From assembly GCF_002119765.1 (NCBI RefSeq), contig NZ_CP021112.1, forward strand, positions 1,172,501 through 1,236,500: 64,000 nucleotides of DNA. The letters are read 5' to 3'. The notes beneath the pieces were generated by a model, which was not told the DNA's origin, searched no databases, and worked only from the letters and a program-made list of their open reading frames with translations. Position numbers and translations under genes: made by a program. Of this stretch, positions 43,138 to 53,506 are shown piece after piece (position 1 is the stretch's first letter; each line of letters starts with the position of its first letter). Source of the DNA: Pseudorhodoplanes sinuspersici. Lineage in GTDB: Bacteria > Pseudomonadota > Alphaproteobacteria > Rhizobiales > Xanthobacteraceae.

Positions 43138-44220
43138 TCATCCAGCCTGCGCCGCGCGATGCGGACGGGTTGCGTCCGCTTCGCCTTCACAGGCATCGAG
43201 AATCGCATCCGCAACATTCACGAGCGAGCATTGGCGCATGACGCCGCCGCGTTCGAAGGCGACATGCGGCATGCCATAGATCAGGGATGACGCTTCATCC
43301 TGGCCAATGGTTTTGGCGCCGGCATTGCGCATCTCGAGCATGCCTTCGGCGCCGTCCTTGCCCATGCCGGTCAGAATGACTCCGATCGCCGAGCGGCCGA
43401 CAACGCGGGCCATCGATCTGAACAGCACATCGACGGAAGGACGATGGCCGGTCATCGGCGGACCGTCATTCAGACTGCAGCGAAATTCCATGCCGTGCTT
43501 GACGATTTCGAGGTGATGGGAGCCGGGTGCGATGTAGACATGTCCGGCCTCGATCACATCGTTATGAACGGCTTCAGAGACCTTCATGGCGCATTCACGA
43601 TTGAGCCGCTGGGCGAAGGCCGCCGTGAAGCGCGGCGGCATATGCTGCGTCACCAGGATCGGCGGGCATTCGGCGGGCAGGTTCATCAGCACGACTTTCA
43701 GCGCTTCGACACCGCCCGTCGACGCGCCGATGGCGACGATCTTGTCGCGCGCGCGAACGGTGCGCACGCGTTTCGGCGCGGCGGCATTGGCGATCATGCC
43801 AGGGCGTGCACCGACCCGCGTCCGGGCTGCGGCTTTGACCTTGGCCTGCAATTCGGCCGCCAAGGCCGGCATGGCATTCGCCGCGTCATGCGAGGGCTTG
43901 GCGATGAAATCGACGGCGCCGATTTCCAGCGCCTCCAGCGTCACATCGGCGCCGGCCTGCGTGAGCGTGGAAATCATCAGCACCGGCATCGGCCGCAGGG
44001 TCATGATTTTGCGCAGGAAGGTGATGCCGTCCATATTCGGCATCTCAATATCCAGCGTCACGACATCCGGATTGAGCGTCTTGATGCGCTCGCGTGCGAT
44101 ATACGGATCGCCCGCGGTGCCGACGACCTCGATCTCCGGATCGGAAGCCAATAATGTCGACAGCAACTGACGGATCAGCGCGGAGTCGTCGACAATCAAA
44201 ACGCGTACCGGTTTTCCCAT
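43138..44220 (-). CDS. cheB: Chemotaxis methylesterase/deamidase CheB
   Basis: A 360-residue protein with an N-terminal receiver (acidic pair in LIVDDSALIR, Asp57 in VVTLDIEMPNMDG, FIAKPS lysine) and a C-terminal methylesterase with catalytic triad Ser167 (IGASTGG), His193 (VTQHMPP) and Asp289 (GMGKDGAEG). It demethylates receptor glutamates when phosphorylated by CheA. It starts 9 bp after cheD. Confidence 0.96.
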   Translation of the reverse strand: MGKPVRVLIVDDSALIRQLLSTLLASDPEIEVVGTAGDPYIARERIKTLNPDVVTLDIEMPNMDGITFLRKIMTLRPMPVLMISTLTQAGADVTLEALEIGAVDFIAKPSHDAANAMPALAAELQAKVKAAARTRVGARPGMIANAAAPKRVRTVRARDKIVAIGASTGGVEALKVVLMNLPAECPPILVTQHMPPRFTAAFAQRLNRECAMKVSEAVHNDVIEAGHVYIAPGSHHLEIVKHGMEFRCSLNDGPPMTGHRPSVDVLFRSMARVVGRSAIGVILTGMGKDGAEGMLEMRNAGAKTIGQDEASSLIYGMPHVAFERGGVMRQCSLVNVADAILDACEGEADATRPHRAAQAG

Positions 44221-44229
44221 GGTCAGCCC

Positions 44230-44880
44230 CTAATCGCCGAACAACTCGATCTCGCCCGCCGGTGCACGCGACGACAGACGCTGTGCATGTTCCATTTCCT
44301 CCCGCACCACCGCACCGGACGCATCGCGGCCCAGAAGACGCCGCACGACTTTTCCATCGGCCGGCGAATAATGGATGCGACGGGGGAAACGGCCGCCGAG
44401 ATCCTGCGCGACACAGCGCAACTTTTCGTCGTCGACATAGCGCAAGGCGAACTCGGCATTTCCGGTGCCGACGGCGATGTTGCTGTCGGTCACATTGCCG
44501 CCGCCGAACAGCTTGACTTCGAGCGAGTCGCGGGAACACCCGGCCTTCAGCAATTCGTTGATCAGCTTTTCCATCGCGAAATTGCCGAACCGCGTCGATT
44601 GCGAGTCTTTTCCCCAACCGCCGGAACGGCCTTGCGGCAGCATGAAGTGATTCATACCGCCGATGCCGAGGCGCGGATCGCGAATGCACGCCGCGACGCA
44701 GGAGCCGAGCACGGTGACAAGCGTCTCTTCGGCATTCGCGGTGATGTAGAACTCGCCCGGAAAGATCTTCACCATCCAGGTGTTGGTGTTTGCATCGAAG
44801 ATGCGCCGGGTGCCGACGCTGCCGAAATCCTGTTCGAACTTGCCCCTGTCCGGCGCACGGGCCGCCACGGCGCTCATCAT
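44230..44880 (-). CDS. cheD: Chemoreceptor glutamine deamidase CheD
   Basis: About 216 residues. The CheD core has the catalytic Cys in VTVLGSCVAACIRDP, the His in GGMNHFMLP and VKLFGGGNV. It deamidates receptor glutamines and in some bacteria exchanges with a CheC phosphatase; no cheC is seen here. The ATG at 44880 overlaps the cheR stop (ATGA) and has AGGAG upstream. Confidence 0.94.
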   Translation of the reverse strand: MMSAVAARAPDRGKFEQDFGSVGTRRIFDANTNTWMVKIFPGEFYITANAEETLVTVLGSCVAACIRDPRLGIGGMNHFMLPQGRSGGWGKDSQSTRFGNFAMEKLINELLKAGCSRDSLEVKLFGGGNVTDSNIAVGTGNAEFALRYVDDEKLRCVAQDLGGRFPRRIHYSPADGKVVRRLLGRDASGAVVREEMEHAQRLSSRAPAGEIELFGD

Positions 44881-45755
44881 GGCTTTCTCCTGTAGGTCGT
44901 GCGGCCCACAAGCTGGAGCTCGGGATGCGTTCCGTGGAAGGATTCCGAATGGCCGATATACAACCATCCGCCCGGTTTGATGCTTTGGATGAAGCGATCG
45001 ATGAGGCTGGCCTTGGTCGCCGCATCGAAATAGATCATCACGTTGCGGCAGAAGATCGCGTCGAACTTGCCCTGGAACGGCCAGCGATCCATCAGATTGA
45101 GCTGACGAAAGACGATGAGCGAACGGATATCTTCGGTGGCGAAGACACTGGCCGCATTGCGGTTGCCGTCAGCCGGTTGAAAATAGTCGCGATATGGCCG
45201 CGGAATATCATCGAGAGATTTCGCCGGATATTCGCCGCTTGCGGCTTTCCTCAGCACGTCGGTATCGATATCGGTCGCGAGAATGCGCGCATCGAGACGG
45301 CAGCCATCGCCGATTTCGCGCCTCAGGACAGCGGCGATCGTGTAGGGCTCCTCGCCCGTCGAACACCCGGCCGACCAGACACGGAAGCGTCCGCCATTGC
45401 GCTGAGCGCCGGCAAGAAACGGGACGACGACATGCCGGCTGAAATGTTCGAAATGATGCGATTCGCGAAAGAAGCGCGTCAGGTTCGTGGAGATGGCGTT
45501 GACGAAATTTTCGCGCTCGGGAGCGTTCTCGGAGAGATAGGCCCGGTATTCGCGAAAGCTGCTTAAACGAAGCGCGCGCAAACGGCGCGACACCCGCGTA
45601 TAGACCAGATTGCGTTTGGTGTCGGACAGCGCGATGCCCGCATATTCATAGGCGAGCTGAACGAGGTTCCGGAAGTCCGCGTCTGAGAATGTAAATTCCC
45701 GCTCCGGTTCATCGACCGCAATTCCCGGAGCCACGTTATGTACGGAGCGCGACAT
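44877..45755 (-). CDS. cheR: Chemotaxis protein methyltransferase CheR
   Basis: 292 residues. An N-terminal helical domain (DFRNLVQLAYEYAGIALSD, NLVYTRVSRRLRALRL) is followed by the SAM-binding domain with VWSAGCSTGEEPYTIA, DIDTDVLRKA and FCRNVMIYFD. It methylates receptor glutamates. The ATG at 45755 with AGGGA upstream is preferred over an earlier in-frame ATG. It lies 138 bp after cheW; I see no terminator in that gap. Confidence 0.95.
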   Translation of the reverse strand: MSRSVHNVAPGIAVDEPEREFTFSDADFRNLVQLAYEYAGIALSDTKRNLVYTRVSRRLRALRLSSFREYRAYLSENAPERENFVNAISTNLTRFFRESHHFEHFSRHVVVPFLAGAQRNGGRFRVWSAGCSTGEEPYTIAAVLRREIGDGCRLDARILATDIDTDVLRKAASGEYPAKSLDDIPRPYRDYFQPADGNRNAASVFATEDIRSLIVFRQLNLMDRWPFQGKFDAIFCRNVMIYFDAATKASLIDRFIQSIKPGGWLYIGHSESFHGTHPELQLVGRTTYRRKP

Positions 45756-45893
45756 AGATTCCCTGAAATTCTCTCCGACGACGTCTGATCGCGGCGGACG
45801 ATGATTGAGACACACGGATGCCTTCGATCGCAGCCAGGCTCGAACCGCTTGGCTTTCAACGACCGGAGAAACGCAGGACTACTTGGAGAGCGA

Positions 45894-46436
45894 TTAGTTC
45901 GTCAGCGGACGCTCCGCGTCGCCGACGGGCAAGGAGAGAAGATTGTTGAGGTCGATCAGCGCGATCATCGACGTATCGACCGTGACCAGCCCTGACAGGA
46001 AATCGATCCGCGAGGCTTGTGCGATCTTGGGGACCGGCTGCACCTGAGCAGCATCGAAGGAAACGATGTCCAGCACGCGATCGGCGAGGAGACCGACCAC
46101 GCGGGCGCCAACCTGCACGATAATGACAACGTGGATGGCTGAGGCTTCCGTCAGTCCCTGCCCAAAGCGGCAGCGCAGGTCGATGATGGGGACGATGGCG
46201 CCGCGGAGATTGAGCACGCCGCGCACCGAATCAGGCTGCCGCGGAAGATGCGTGATCTCCGACCAGCCCTTGATCTCGCGCACCGCCATGATGTCGACGC
46301 CGTATTGATCGTCGCCGATGGCGAAGCTGATGATCTGTGTCGGGATCGATGCCGCGCGTGCGGCAGCGGCATTGTCCCATGTTCCGGGATTTGAAAGCTC
46401 TGCGGCCGCTTCGGGCCGGGCTGCACTGGGATTCAT
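45894..46436 (-). CDS. cheW: Chemotaxis adaptor CheW
   Basis: 180 residues. About 32 Ala/Pro-rich residues precede the CheW SH3-like fold: ISFAIGDDQYGVDIMAVREI, RGVLNLRGAIVPIIDLR, and VGLLADRVLDIVSF. It couples receptors to CheA. It is the first gene of the minus-strand operon W-R-D-B-(S-Y)-A-Y; no methyl-accepting protein gene is in the window. Confidence 0.95.
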   Translation of the reverse strand: MNPSAARPEAAAELSNPGTWDNAAAARAASIPTQIISFAIGDDQYGVDIMAVREIKGWSEITHLPRQPDSVRGVLNLRGAIVPIIDLRCRFGQGLTEASAIHVVIIVQVGARVVGLLADRVLDIVSFDAAQVQPVPKIAQASRIDFLSGLVTVDTSMIALIDLNNLLSLPVGDAERPLTN

Positions 46437-46610
46437 CTGCGTAACCTGTTGCTCTGGCCCTTCTGAGCCAACTTCGATGAACCGATCTGCGAGACAGGCC
46501 CGCCTTTGTGCGCTGCGAACCAGACTCAGGTACCGATTCCGATTAAGGAAATTCGGTCAAAACCATTAGTATTGGGTTAACTACGACTGTCCGCCGTTAA
46601 CGCTGGTGGT

Positions 46611-47540
46611 TTATTTTTGAACTGGGCCCCCGCTTTGGCCTGTTTCATCCCGCCGGGTAAACCGGAGCCGCAAGAATTCGGTCAAGGCTTCGACCCGCGC
46701 CGGCCGCGGGCCGCCGGGCGGCAAAACAAGATGCAGCGCAATTTCGGGCAGCGACCAGTCGGCCATCACGACGACCAGCGTCTTGTTGGCAAGTTCATCG
46801 CGCACCAGAAATTCCGGCTGCACGGCGAGGCCATGACCCGCGACTAATGCCGGCATCAATGCGTCTGCATTATTGGCGCGCAGCGGTCCCGATGGACGCA
46901 CCGCGACCTCTTCGCCCTTCCTGTTTCGAAAGCGCCAGATATCCGGCACCGGCAGATACGCATAGCCAAGACACACGTGAGTCTGCAGCTCGCGCGGATG
47001 TTTCGGTGTGCCGTGCGATTTCAGATAGGACGGCGCGGCAACAAGCACACGCGGCACGGCGCAGAGACGGCGCGCCAGCAGTGACGAATCGGGCAGCGCC
47101 GCAATACGGAGCGCAGCGTCAAAGCCCTCGCCGATCAGATCGACAACATCGTCGCTGAGATGCAGATCGATCGAGACGTCGGGATATTGCGCAAGGAAGT
47201 CCGGCAGCGCGGTCGCCACTTCGCGAAGGCCGAAGGACATTGGCACCGCAAGCCGCACGAGGCCGCGCGGCACGGCGGATTGCGCCCGCGCTTCGCTTTC
47301 CGCTGCTTCGGCTTCGGCCACCATCCGCGTGGCGCGCTCCAGCAGGCTGCGGCCGGCATCGGTCAATGCGAGACGGCGCGAGGTGCGGTTGAACAGCCGG
47401 GTGCCGAGCCGGGCTTCCAGCCGGCTGATGGCCTTCGAGACCGTGGGTTTGGACAGACCAAGTTCGTCGGCTGCGCCCGCGAACGAGCGCAGTTCAGCCA
47501 CTTTGGCGAAGATCGCGAGCCCTTCGAGGTCCGGCAGCAT
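46611..47540 (-). CDS. LysR-family transcriptional regulator
   Basis: 309 residues. The N-terminal winged helix has [20 protein letters not shown] and [20 protein letters not shown]; the C-terminal effector domain has [31 protein letters not shown] and [20 protein letters not shown]. This is the AaeR/PA2206-like LysR group often found next to reductases and dioxygenases. It is divergent from the ring-cleaving dioxygenase pair at 47659-49295 across a short AT-rich gap containing GGAAACTATGAGTTTCC, a likely LysR site. Confidence 0.9.
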   Translation of the reverse strand: MLPDLEGLAIFAKVAELRSFAGAADELGLSKPTVSKAISRLEARLGTRLFNRTSRRLALTDAGRSLLERATRMVAEAEAAESEARAQSAVPRGLVRLAVPMSFGLREVATALPDFLAQYPDVSIDLHLSDDVVDLIGEGFDAALRIAALPDSSLLARRLCAVPRVLVAAPSYLKSHGTPKHPRELQTHVCLGYAYLPVPDIWRFRNRKGEEVAVRPSGPLRANNADALMPALVAGHGLAVQPEFLVRDELANKTLVVVMADWSLPEIALHLVLPPGGPRPARVEALTEFLRLRFTRRDETGQSGGPVQK

Positions 47541-47547
47541 GGCTTAA

Positions 47548-47578
47548 ATTTTGGAAACTATGAGTTTCCATAGTTTCT
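47548..47578. promoter_or_regulatory. Inverted repeat in the LysR/dioxygenase gap
   Basis: GGAAACTATGAGTTTCC has arms GGAAACT/AGTTTCC and is followed by ATAGTTTC, an overlapping partial repeat. It lies 8-38 bp upstream of the LysR start in the divergent promoter, as expected for a LysR-type regulator. Confidence 0.6.
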
Positions 47579-47658
47579 ATTTATTATTCAATGGAGGTCA
47601 ATAGCTTTTGGTCATGAAATTCGACGCCCGGAACGGCGCCTCGCACTGGAGGGATATC

Positions 47659-48603
47659 ATGACCACCAAGACCAACACCCACGGCATCCACCACGTCACC
47701 GCCATTGCCGGCCCGGCTCAGCGCAATCTCGATTTCTACACGCGCGTTCTCGGCCTGCGGCTGGTGAAGAAGACGGTGAATTTCGACGATCCCGGCACCT
47801 ATCACTTCTATTTCGGTGACGAAGCCGGTTCGCCCGGCACCATCCTCACATTCTTCCCATGGGAGCATGTTGCGCCCGGCCGGCTCGGCGTCGGCGAGAC
47901 GCAGGAGACGGTTTTTCGCGTGCCGGAAGGCGCAGTCGGCTACTGGACCCATCGCTTCGTCGAGAAGGGTGTGGCGCATGACGCGCCGGCCCGGCGCTTT
48001 GGTGAGAGCATCGTGTCCTTCCGCGATCCGGACGGCATGCGGCTGGCGATCGTCGGCGTTCCCGGCATCGAGAATGAACCTGCCTGGACAGGCGGCGACG
48101 TTCCTGCGGAATTCGCCATCCGCGGCTTCCACAGCGTCAATCTGCTGCTGAAGGATGCGGCACCGACGGGTGCGATCCTGACCGACGTGCTCGGCTTCAC
48201 CGAGATCGGACGGGAGGAAAGCCTCGTGCGCTTCAAGGCCGGCGATACCGCGATCGGCGGCATTGTCGATATCCATGTGGCCGGCTCGTTCCTGCCGGGA
48301 CGCATGGGCGGCGGATCGGTGCATCACATCGCCTTCCGTGCGGCAGACGATGCCGAAGAACTGGCGATGGTGAAGAAGCTTGCAGAAAACCACGGCCTGC
48401 ACACCACGGAGCAGAAGGACCGCAACTACTTCCGCTCGGTCTATTTCCGCGAGCCCGGACATGTGCTGTTCGAGATCGCAACTGACGTGCCGGGCTTTGC
48501 CATCGACGAGCCCCTCGCTTCGCTCGGGCAATCGCTGAAGCTCCCGCCGGTTTACGAAAGCCGCCGCAGCGACATCGAAAAGGTGCTGCCCGAGGTTGCC
48601 TGA
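47659..48603 (+). CDS. Ring-cleaving dioxygenase of the VOC superfamily (MhqA/MhqO-like)
   Basis: 314 residues with two tandem glyoxalase/extradiol folds. The first starts GIHHVTAIAGPAQRNLDFYT (metal His) with VNFDDPGTYHFYFGDEAGSP; the second has VHHIAFRA and a distal HVLFEIATDVPGF Glu. These are the metal-ligand positions (His/Glu) of the VOC fold. Relatives in Bacillus (MhqO) act in quinone/hydroquinone resistance. ATG at 47659 has GGAGGGA 4 nt upstream. It is followed by a hydrolase gene after a terminator-like hairpin. Confidence 0.88.
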   Translation: MTTKTNTHGIHHVTAIAGPAQRNLDFYTRVLGLRLVKKTVNFDDPGTYHFYFGDEAGSPGTILTFFPWEHVAPGRLGVGETQETVFRVPEGAVGYWTHRFVEKGVAHDAPARRFGESIVSFRDPDGMRLAIVGVPGIENEPAWTGGDVPAEFAIRGFHSVNLLLKDAAPTGAILTDVLGFTEIGREESLVRFKAGDTAIGGIVDIHVAGSFLPGRMGGGSVHHIAFRAADDAEELAMVKKLAENHGLHTTEQKDRNYFRSVYFREPGHVLFEIATDVPGFAIDEPLASLGQSLKLPPVYESRRSDIEKVLPEVA

Positions 48604-48614
48604 CTCTGATCGTT

Positions 48615-48649
48615 TCTCCTCCCGCATTATCGCGGGAGGAGATCTCTTT
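48615..48649 (+). terminator. Hairpin between dioxygenase and hydrolase genes
   Basis: The 11-bp perfect stem TCTCCTCCCGC/GCGGGAGGAGA has a 6-nt loop and is followed by TCTCTTTC. It may be a partial terminator, leaving reduced read-through into the hydrolase gene 20 bp downstream. Confidence 0.65.
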
Positions 48650-48668
48650 CGAAATAATGAGGTCTGCC

Positions 48669-49295
48669 ATGACCACCGCGACCAAACTGTCTTTCATCCA
48701 TCGTTTCGAACCAGCGACCGACAAAGACCGGCCGCCGCTTTTGCTGCTGCATGGCACCGGTGGCGACGAGAATGATCTGATCGATCTCGGCCGCATCGTC
48801 GCACCGGGCGCGGCATTGCTGTCGCCGCGCGGAAAAGTGCTGGAAGGCGGCATGCCGCGCTTCTTCAAGCGATTGGCCGAAGGCGTGTTCGACGAGGCCG
48901 ATGTGAAGCGCCGCGCGAACGAGCTTGCGGATTTCGTCAGCGAAGCCCGCGAGGAATACGGCCTGCCGGCGCCGATCGCGCTCGGTTTCTCGAACGGTGC
49001 CAACATTGCGGCGGCGACTTTGCTGCTGCGGCCGGAGGCGCTTGCGGGCGCCGCATTGCTGCGCGCCATGGTGCCGCTATCGCAACCGCCCGCGACGGAC
49101 CTGAGCGGCAAGCCGGTGCTCATCCTGTCCGGTGCAATGGACCCCATCGTACCGACGGCCAATGCCGCGCATCTGGCGCGGCAGTTGCAGCACGCAGGCG
49201 CCAATGTCGATCACCGAACGCTGCCGGCAAGCCACGGCCTGTCGCAAGCCGATGTGACGTTGACGCGCGACTTTCTCGCCAGGCTGGCGGCGTGA
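48669..49295 (+). CDS. Alpha/beta hydrolase, carboxylesterase-like (MhqD-like)
   Basis: 208 residues. It has the oxyanion segment LLLLHGTGGDENDLI, the nucleophile elbow GFSNGANIA, the acid in LSGAMDPIVP and the catalytic His in LPASHGLS, matching the small phospholipase/carboxylesterase group that includes MhqD. Pairing with the VOC dioxygenase and a divergent LysR suggests a hydroquinone or quinone detoxification unit. The ATG at 48669 has GAGG upstream. Confidence 0.88.
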   Translation: MTTATKLSFIHRFEPATDKDRPPLLLLHGTGGDENDLIDLGRIVAPGAALLSPRGKVLEGGMPRFFKRLAEGVFDEADVKRRANELADFVSEAREEYGLPAPIALGFSNGANIAAATLLLRPEALAGAALLRAMVPLSQPPATDLSGKPVLILSGAMDPIVPTANAAHLARQLQHAGANVDHRTLPASHGLSQADVTLTRDFLARLAA

Positions 49296-49298
49296 TCG

Positions 49299-50669
49299 TC
49301 AGGCGTTCGACAGACGCGACACGACCTGGCGGTAGCGGCGCGCGATGGCCTCGCGCGCCCGGTGCCGTCCATCACTCACGACATCGACACCGCCGGCCAT
49401 GACCTTGTTGACCAGAGAACGCCCGGCTGAAAACACATAGACATCCAGCACCATATCGTCGCGCGCTCCAGCCAGATCGGGATGATCCGCATTCAGGATC
49501 ACAATGTCCGCGCGACGGCCTGGCGCCAATGCACCGATCTTGCGGCCAAGCGCCTGCGCACCGCCGGCCAATGCCGTCGTATAAAGGCACCGCCCGGTCG
49601 ACTGGCCTTCGAGCTGTGTCATGATGTTGCGGCCGCGATGTTTCAAGCGCTGCGAATATTCGAGCTGGCGCAACTCCGCCGGTGCATCGATCTGGATATT
49701 GGAATCGGTGCCGACACCAAAGCGCCCCTGTGCATGCAGGAACATCTCGCCGTTAAAGATGCCGTCGCCCAGGCTGCCCTCAGTCAGCGGACACAGGCCG
49801 GCCACTGCGCCCGAATGCGCAAGACGCCGCGTTTCATCGTCGGTCATGTGCGTTGCATGGATCAGGCACCAGCGTTGATCGACGTTTGCGTTGTCGAGCA
49901 GCCATTCCACCGGACGCGCGCCAAGGGCCGCAACACAGTCATCGACCTCGCGCGTCTGCTCCGCTGCGTGGATGTGGATCGGTCCGTCCGTGACGGCCTG
50001 CATCATATCCTTGAGTTGCTGCGGCGACACCGCGCGCAACGAATGCGGCGCGATACCGACCGCCGCATGAGGAACCACCGCGACGATCTCACGCGAACGC
50101 GCGAGCAGCTTCAGGAAGCGGTCGGTCGGGTTGATGAAGCGCGCCTGCCCCGGGTTGGGTGCAGCGTCGCCGAAGCCGCCATATGTATAAAGAGACGACA
50201 GCAGCGTCAGACCGATGCCGGTTTCACTGCTGGCGGCCGCAATGCGCGCGGCCATCTCGCCGAGATCGGCATAAGGCTGTCCGCCGATGTCGTGGTGCAG
50301 ATAATGGAATTCGCCGACCGAGGTGAACCCGGCCTCCAGCATGTCCATGTAGGCGTAAGCGGCGATGGCTTCGACGTCGTCCGGCGTCAGTGCGCCGAGG
50401 AACCGGTACATCACCTCGCGCCAGGTCCAGAAACTGTCATGGGCCGGACCGCGCCGCTCGGCGAGGCCGGCCATGCCTTTCTGGAAGGCGTGGCAATGCA
50501 GGTTCGGCAGCCCCGGCAAGGCGACGCCCTTGATGCGCTCGGCGCCGTCCGGTGCGGCACCCGGCTGGACGCGCGCGATCGTGCCGTCTGCGGCGATGTC
50601 GATGCGGACATTGTCCGCCCAGCCATCCGGCAGCAAGGCTTTGTCTAGAATACAGGACCGCACAGTCAT
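49299..50669 (-). CDS. hutF: Formimidoylglutamate deiminase HutF
   Basis: A 456-residue amidohydrolase of the five-step histidine pathway, converting N-formimino-glutamate to N-formylglutamate and ammonia. Metal-site motifs: PNLHCHAFQKGMAGLAERRG (HxH), a VGIAPHSLRAVS segment, IHIHAAEQTREVDDC, the GVGTDSN Asp, and a C-terminal GALAPGRRADIVIL. It is divergent from hutI. The next enzyme, N-formylglutamate deformylase (HutG), is not in this window. The ATG at 50669 is chosen; the open frame continues upstream antisense to hutI but is not coding. Confidence 0.94.
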   Translation of the reverse strand: MTVRSCILDKALLPDGWADNVRIDIAADGTIARVQPGAAPDGAERIKGVALPGLPNLHCHAFQKGMAGLAERRGPAHDSFWTWREVMYRFLGALTPDDVEAIAAYAYMDMLEAGFTSVGEFHYLHHDIGGQPYADLGEMAARIAAASSETGIGLTLLSSLYTYGGFGDAAPNPGQARFINPTDRFLKLLARSREIVAVVPHAAVGIAPHSLRAVSPQQLKDMMQAVTDGPIHIHAAEQTREVDDCVAALGARPVEWLLDNANVDQRWCLIHATHMTDDETRRLAHSGAVAGLCPLTEGSLGDGIFNGEMFLHAQGRFGVGTDSNIQIDAPAELRQLEYSQRLKHRGRNIMTQLEGQSTGRCLYTTALAGGAQALGRKIGALAPGRRADIVILNADHPDLAGARDDMVLDVYVFSAGRSLVNKVMAGGVDVVSDGRHRAREAIARRYRQVVSRLSNA

Positions 50670-50762
50670 TCTTCCGCCTTGCATCCTTTCGCCTCGCTCG
50701 ACATCCGGCATTTGCCGCCGATATAGATGTACATCAGCCTCGTTAGAACCGGGCGATAATCC

Positions 50763-51962
50763 ATGCGTTTTGACACAATCTGGCGCGATGCCCGCATTGC
50801 CACCTTGTCCCCGCATCGGCAGGGCCTGGGTGAAATAACCGGCGCGGTGGCCGAAAAGGACGGACGGATCGCTTTCGTCGGCGCGGAAGCGGAACTGCCC
50901 GTCGGCTGGGAGGCCGCGGACACCATCAAGCTCGACGGCCGCTGGATCACGCCGGGGCTGATCGACTGCCATACCCACATCGTCTATGGCGGCGATCGCG
51001 CCCATGAATTCGGACTCCGCCTGAAGGGCGCGAGCTACGAGGAGATTGCGCGCGCCGGCGGCGGTATTGTTTCGACGGTGAAAGCGACGCGCGCCGCGAG
51101 TGAGACCGAGCTTGTCGCGCAGGCTTTGCCGCGGCTGGACGCGCTGCTCCGCGAAGGCGTGACCACGATCGAGATCAAGTCGGGCTATGGGCTCGACCTT
51201 GTCAGCGAAACGAAAATGCTGCGGACGGCACGGCATCTCGGACGCGAGCGCAAAGTGTCGGTCGTGACGAGCTTTCTCGGCGCGCATGCGCTGCCGCCGG
51301 AAGCCCACGACAAGGACTCCTTTATCGCCAAGGTCTGCGCCATGATCCCGCAATTGAAACAGGCCGGCCTTGTCGATGCTGTCGATGGATTCTGCGAAGG
51401 CATCGCCTTTTCGCCGGAACAGATCGCGCTCGTCTTCGATGCGGCCAAGGCGAGCGGGCTTCCGGTCAAGCTGCATGCCGACCAGTTGTCCAACCTGCAT
51501 GGCGCAGCGCTGGCGGCGCGATACGATGCCTTGTCCGCCGATCACCTCGAATATACCGATGAGACCGGCGTCGCCGCGATGGCGCAAGCCGGCACCGTCG
51601 CAGTTCTGCTGCCCGGCGCCTTCTACATGCTGCGCGAGAAGCAGCTGCCGCCGGTCGATGTGATCCGTCGTCATCGCGTGCCGATCGCGATTGCGACCGA
51701 CTGCAATCCCGGCACGTCGCCGATGACATCGCTGTTGCTGACCATGAACATGGCGGCAACGCTATTCCGCCTGACCGTGGATGAATGCATCGCCGGCGTG
51801 ACACGCGAAGCGGCACGTGCGCTCGGCAAATTGTCGGATATCGGTACCATCGAAACCGGAAAATCCTGCGACCTCGCGATCTGGGATATCGAACGTCCGG
51901 CAGAGCTTGTCTACCGGCTCGGCTTCAATCCGCTGCACAAGCGCGTCTGGCAGGGCCGATGA
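50763..51962 (+). CDS. hutI: Imidazolonepropionase HutI
   Basis: A 399-residue amidohydrolase that opens the imidazolone ring to give formiminoglutamate. Metal ligands in [16 protein letters not shown], then [27 protein letters not shown] and [10 protein letters not shown] (Asp). Its stop overlaps the hutH start (ATGA), showing the I-H-U genes form an operon. Confidence 0.96.
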   Translation: MRFDTIWRDARIATLSPHRQGLGEITGAVAEKDGRIAFVGAEAELPVGWEAADTIKLDGRWITPGLIDCHTHIVYGGDRAHEFGLRLKGASYEEIARAGGGIVSTVKATRAASETELVAQALPRLDALLREGVTTIEIKSGYGLDLVSETKMLRTARHLGRERKVSVVTSFLGAHALPPEAHDKDSFIAKVCAMIPQLKQAGLVDAVDGFCEGIAFSPEQIALVFDAAKASGLPVKLHADQLSNLHGAALAARYDALSADHLEYTDETGVAAMAQAGTVAVLLPGAFYMLREKQLPPVDVIRRHRVPIAIATDCNPGTSPMTSLLLTMNMAATLFRLTVDECIAGVTREAARALGKLSDIGTIETGKSCDLAIWDIERPAELVYRLGFNPLHKRVWQGR

Positions 51963-53497
51963 CGGAGACGATCACGTTCAGCGGCGCGGCGCTTTCGCTT
52001 GCGGACTGGCGCAAGCTTGCGCGTGGCGCGGGCTTCGCCTTGGCGCCAGCGGTGCTTGCGCAAGTCGATATCGGCGCGGCCGTTGTCGCCTCCATCGTCG
52101 CACGCGGCGAAGCCGTCTACGGCATCAATACCGGCTTCGGCAAGCTCGCCAATGTGCGGATCGCCGACCGTGACCTCGCAACATTACAGCGCAATCTCGT
52201 GTTGTCGCATGCGGCGGGCGTCGGCGATCCCGTCCCCGCCGCCATCGTGCGATTGATGATGGCGCTGAAACTGGTCAGCCTTGGCCGCGGCGCATCGGGT
52301 GTGCGGCGCGAGACGTTGCAGCTTCTGCATGGCATGCTGACGGGCCATGTCATTCCCGTCGTGCCGGCGCGCGGGTCGGTCGGCGCGTCTGGCGATCTCG
52401 CGCCGCTTGCCCACATGGCCGCGACCATGATCGGCGAAGGCGATGCCTTCTATGGCGGCGAGCGTATGCCGGCGGTGTACGCACTCGGCCGCGCCGGGCT
52501 TGAGCCGGTCGTGCTCGGCCCGAAGGAAGGCCTGGCGCTCCTCAACGGCACGCAATTCTCCACCGCGCATGCGCTGCAGGCCCTGTTCGCGATCGAGCGT
52601 GTGTTCCAATCGGCGCTGATTACCGGCGCGCTGTCCACCGATGCGGCCCGCGGCTCCGACACGCCATTCGACGCGCGGATCCAAGCCTTGCGCGGCCATC
52701 GGGGACAGATCGATGTCGCGGCAGCGTTGCGCGCTTTGATGGAGAACAGCAAGATCCGCGCCTCGCATCGCACGCTCGACGATCGCATTCAGGATCCCTA
52801 TTGCCTGCGCTGCCAGCCGCAGGTGATGGGCGCCGCGCTCGATGTGATGCGGCAGGCGGCGACGACATTGACCATCGAAGCCGATGGCGTGTCCGACAAT
52901 CCGCTGGTGATGACCGATACCGGCGACGTCATTTCCGGCGGCAATTTCCACGCCGAGCCTGTCGCCTTCGCCGCCGACATGCTGGCGATGGCGATCTGCG
53001 AGGTCGGCTCGATTGCCGAGCGGCGCATTGCCATGTTGACCGATCCGGCTTTGTCGGGCCTGCCGGCATTCCTCACGCCGCAGCCGGGACTGAATTCCGG
53101 GTTCATGATCGCGCAGGTGACCGCCGCGGCACTTGTCTCCGAGAACAAGCAGATGGCCTATCCCGCGAGCGTCGATTCGATCCCCACCTCCGCCAACCAG
53201 GAAGATCATGTGTCGATGGCCGCGCATGGCGCGCGCCGGCTGACGCAGATGGCGCAGAATGCCGCCGGCATCGTCGGCATTGAATTACTGGCGGCGGCGC
53301 AGGGCTGCGACTTCCATGCGCCTTTGGTATCGAGCCCCGTGCTGGAAAAAGTGCGGCAGTTCTTGCGTCGGCATGTGCCGAAACTCGAGAATGACCGGAA
53401 AATGGCGCCGGATCTCGAAGCCGCGACCGAAATGGTGACATCCGGCGCATTGATCGAGGCGGCCGGTGCGGTCACACTGCCTGCGCTCGATAATTGA
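51959..53497 (+). CDS. hutH: Histidine ammonia-lyase HutH
   Basis: 512 residues. The Ala143-Ser144-Gly145 triad in [15 protein letters not shown] forms the MIO prosthetic group; the conserved [10 protein letters not shown] tyrosine and [17 protein letters not shown], and [11 protein letters not shown] segments are present. It deaminates histidine to urocanate. The start is the ATG within ATGA at 51959, matching the family N-terminus; earlier in-frame codons lie inside hutI. Confidence 0.97.
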   Translation: MTETITFSGAALSLADWRKLARGAGFALAPAVLAQVDIGAAVVASIVARGEAVYGINTGFGKLANVRIADRDLATLQRNLVLSHAAGVGDPVPAAIVRLMMALKLVSLGRGASGVRRETLQLLHGMLTGHVIPVVPARGSVGASGDLAPLAHMAATMIGEGDAFYGGERMPAVYALGRAGLEPVVLGPKEGLALLNGTQFSTAHALQALFAIERVFQSALITGALSTDAARGSDTPFDARIQALRGHRGQIDVAAALRALMENSKIRASHRTLDDRIQDPYCLRCQPQVMGAALDVMRQAATTLTIEADGVSDNPLVMTDTGDVISGGNFHAEPVAFAADMLAMAICEVGSIAERRIAMLTDPALSGLPAFLTPQPGLNSGFMIAQVTAAALVSENKQMAYPASVDSIPTSANQEDHVSMAAHGARRLTQMAQNAAGIVGIELLAAAQGCDFHAPLVSSPVLEKVRQFLRRHVPKLENDRKMAPDLEAATEMVTSGALIEAAGAVTLPALDN

Positions 53498-53506
53498 GGT
53501 TTCCGC

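Noticed and set aside
50670-51674. N-terminal extension of hutF by 335 codons
   Set aside because: The extension is antisense to hutI; the HutF family starts at the ATG at 50669 with a plausible ribosome site.
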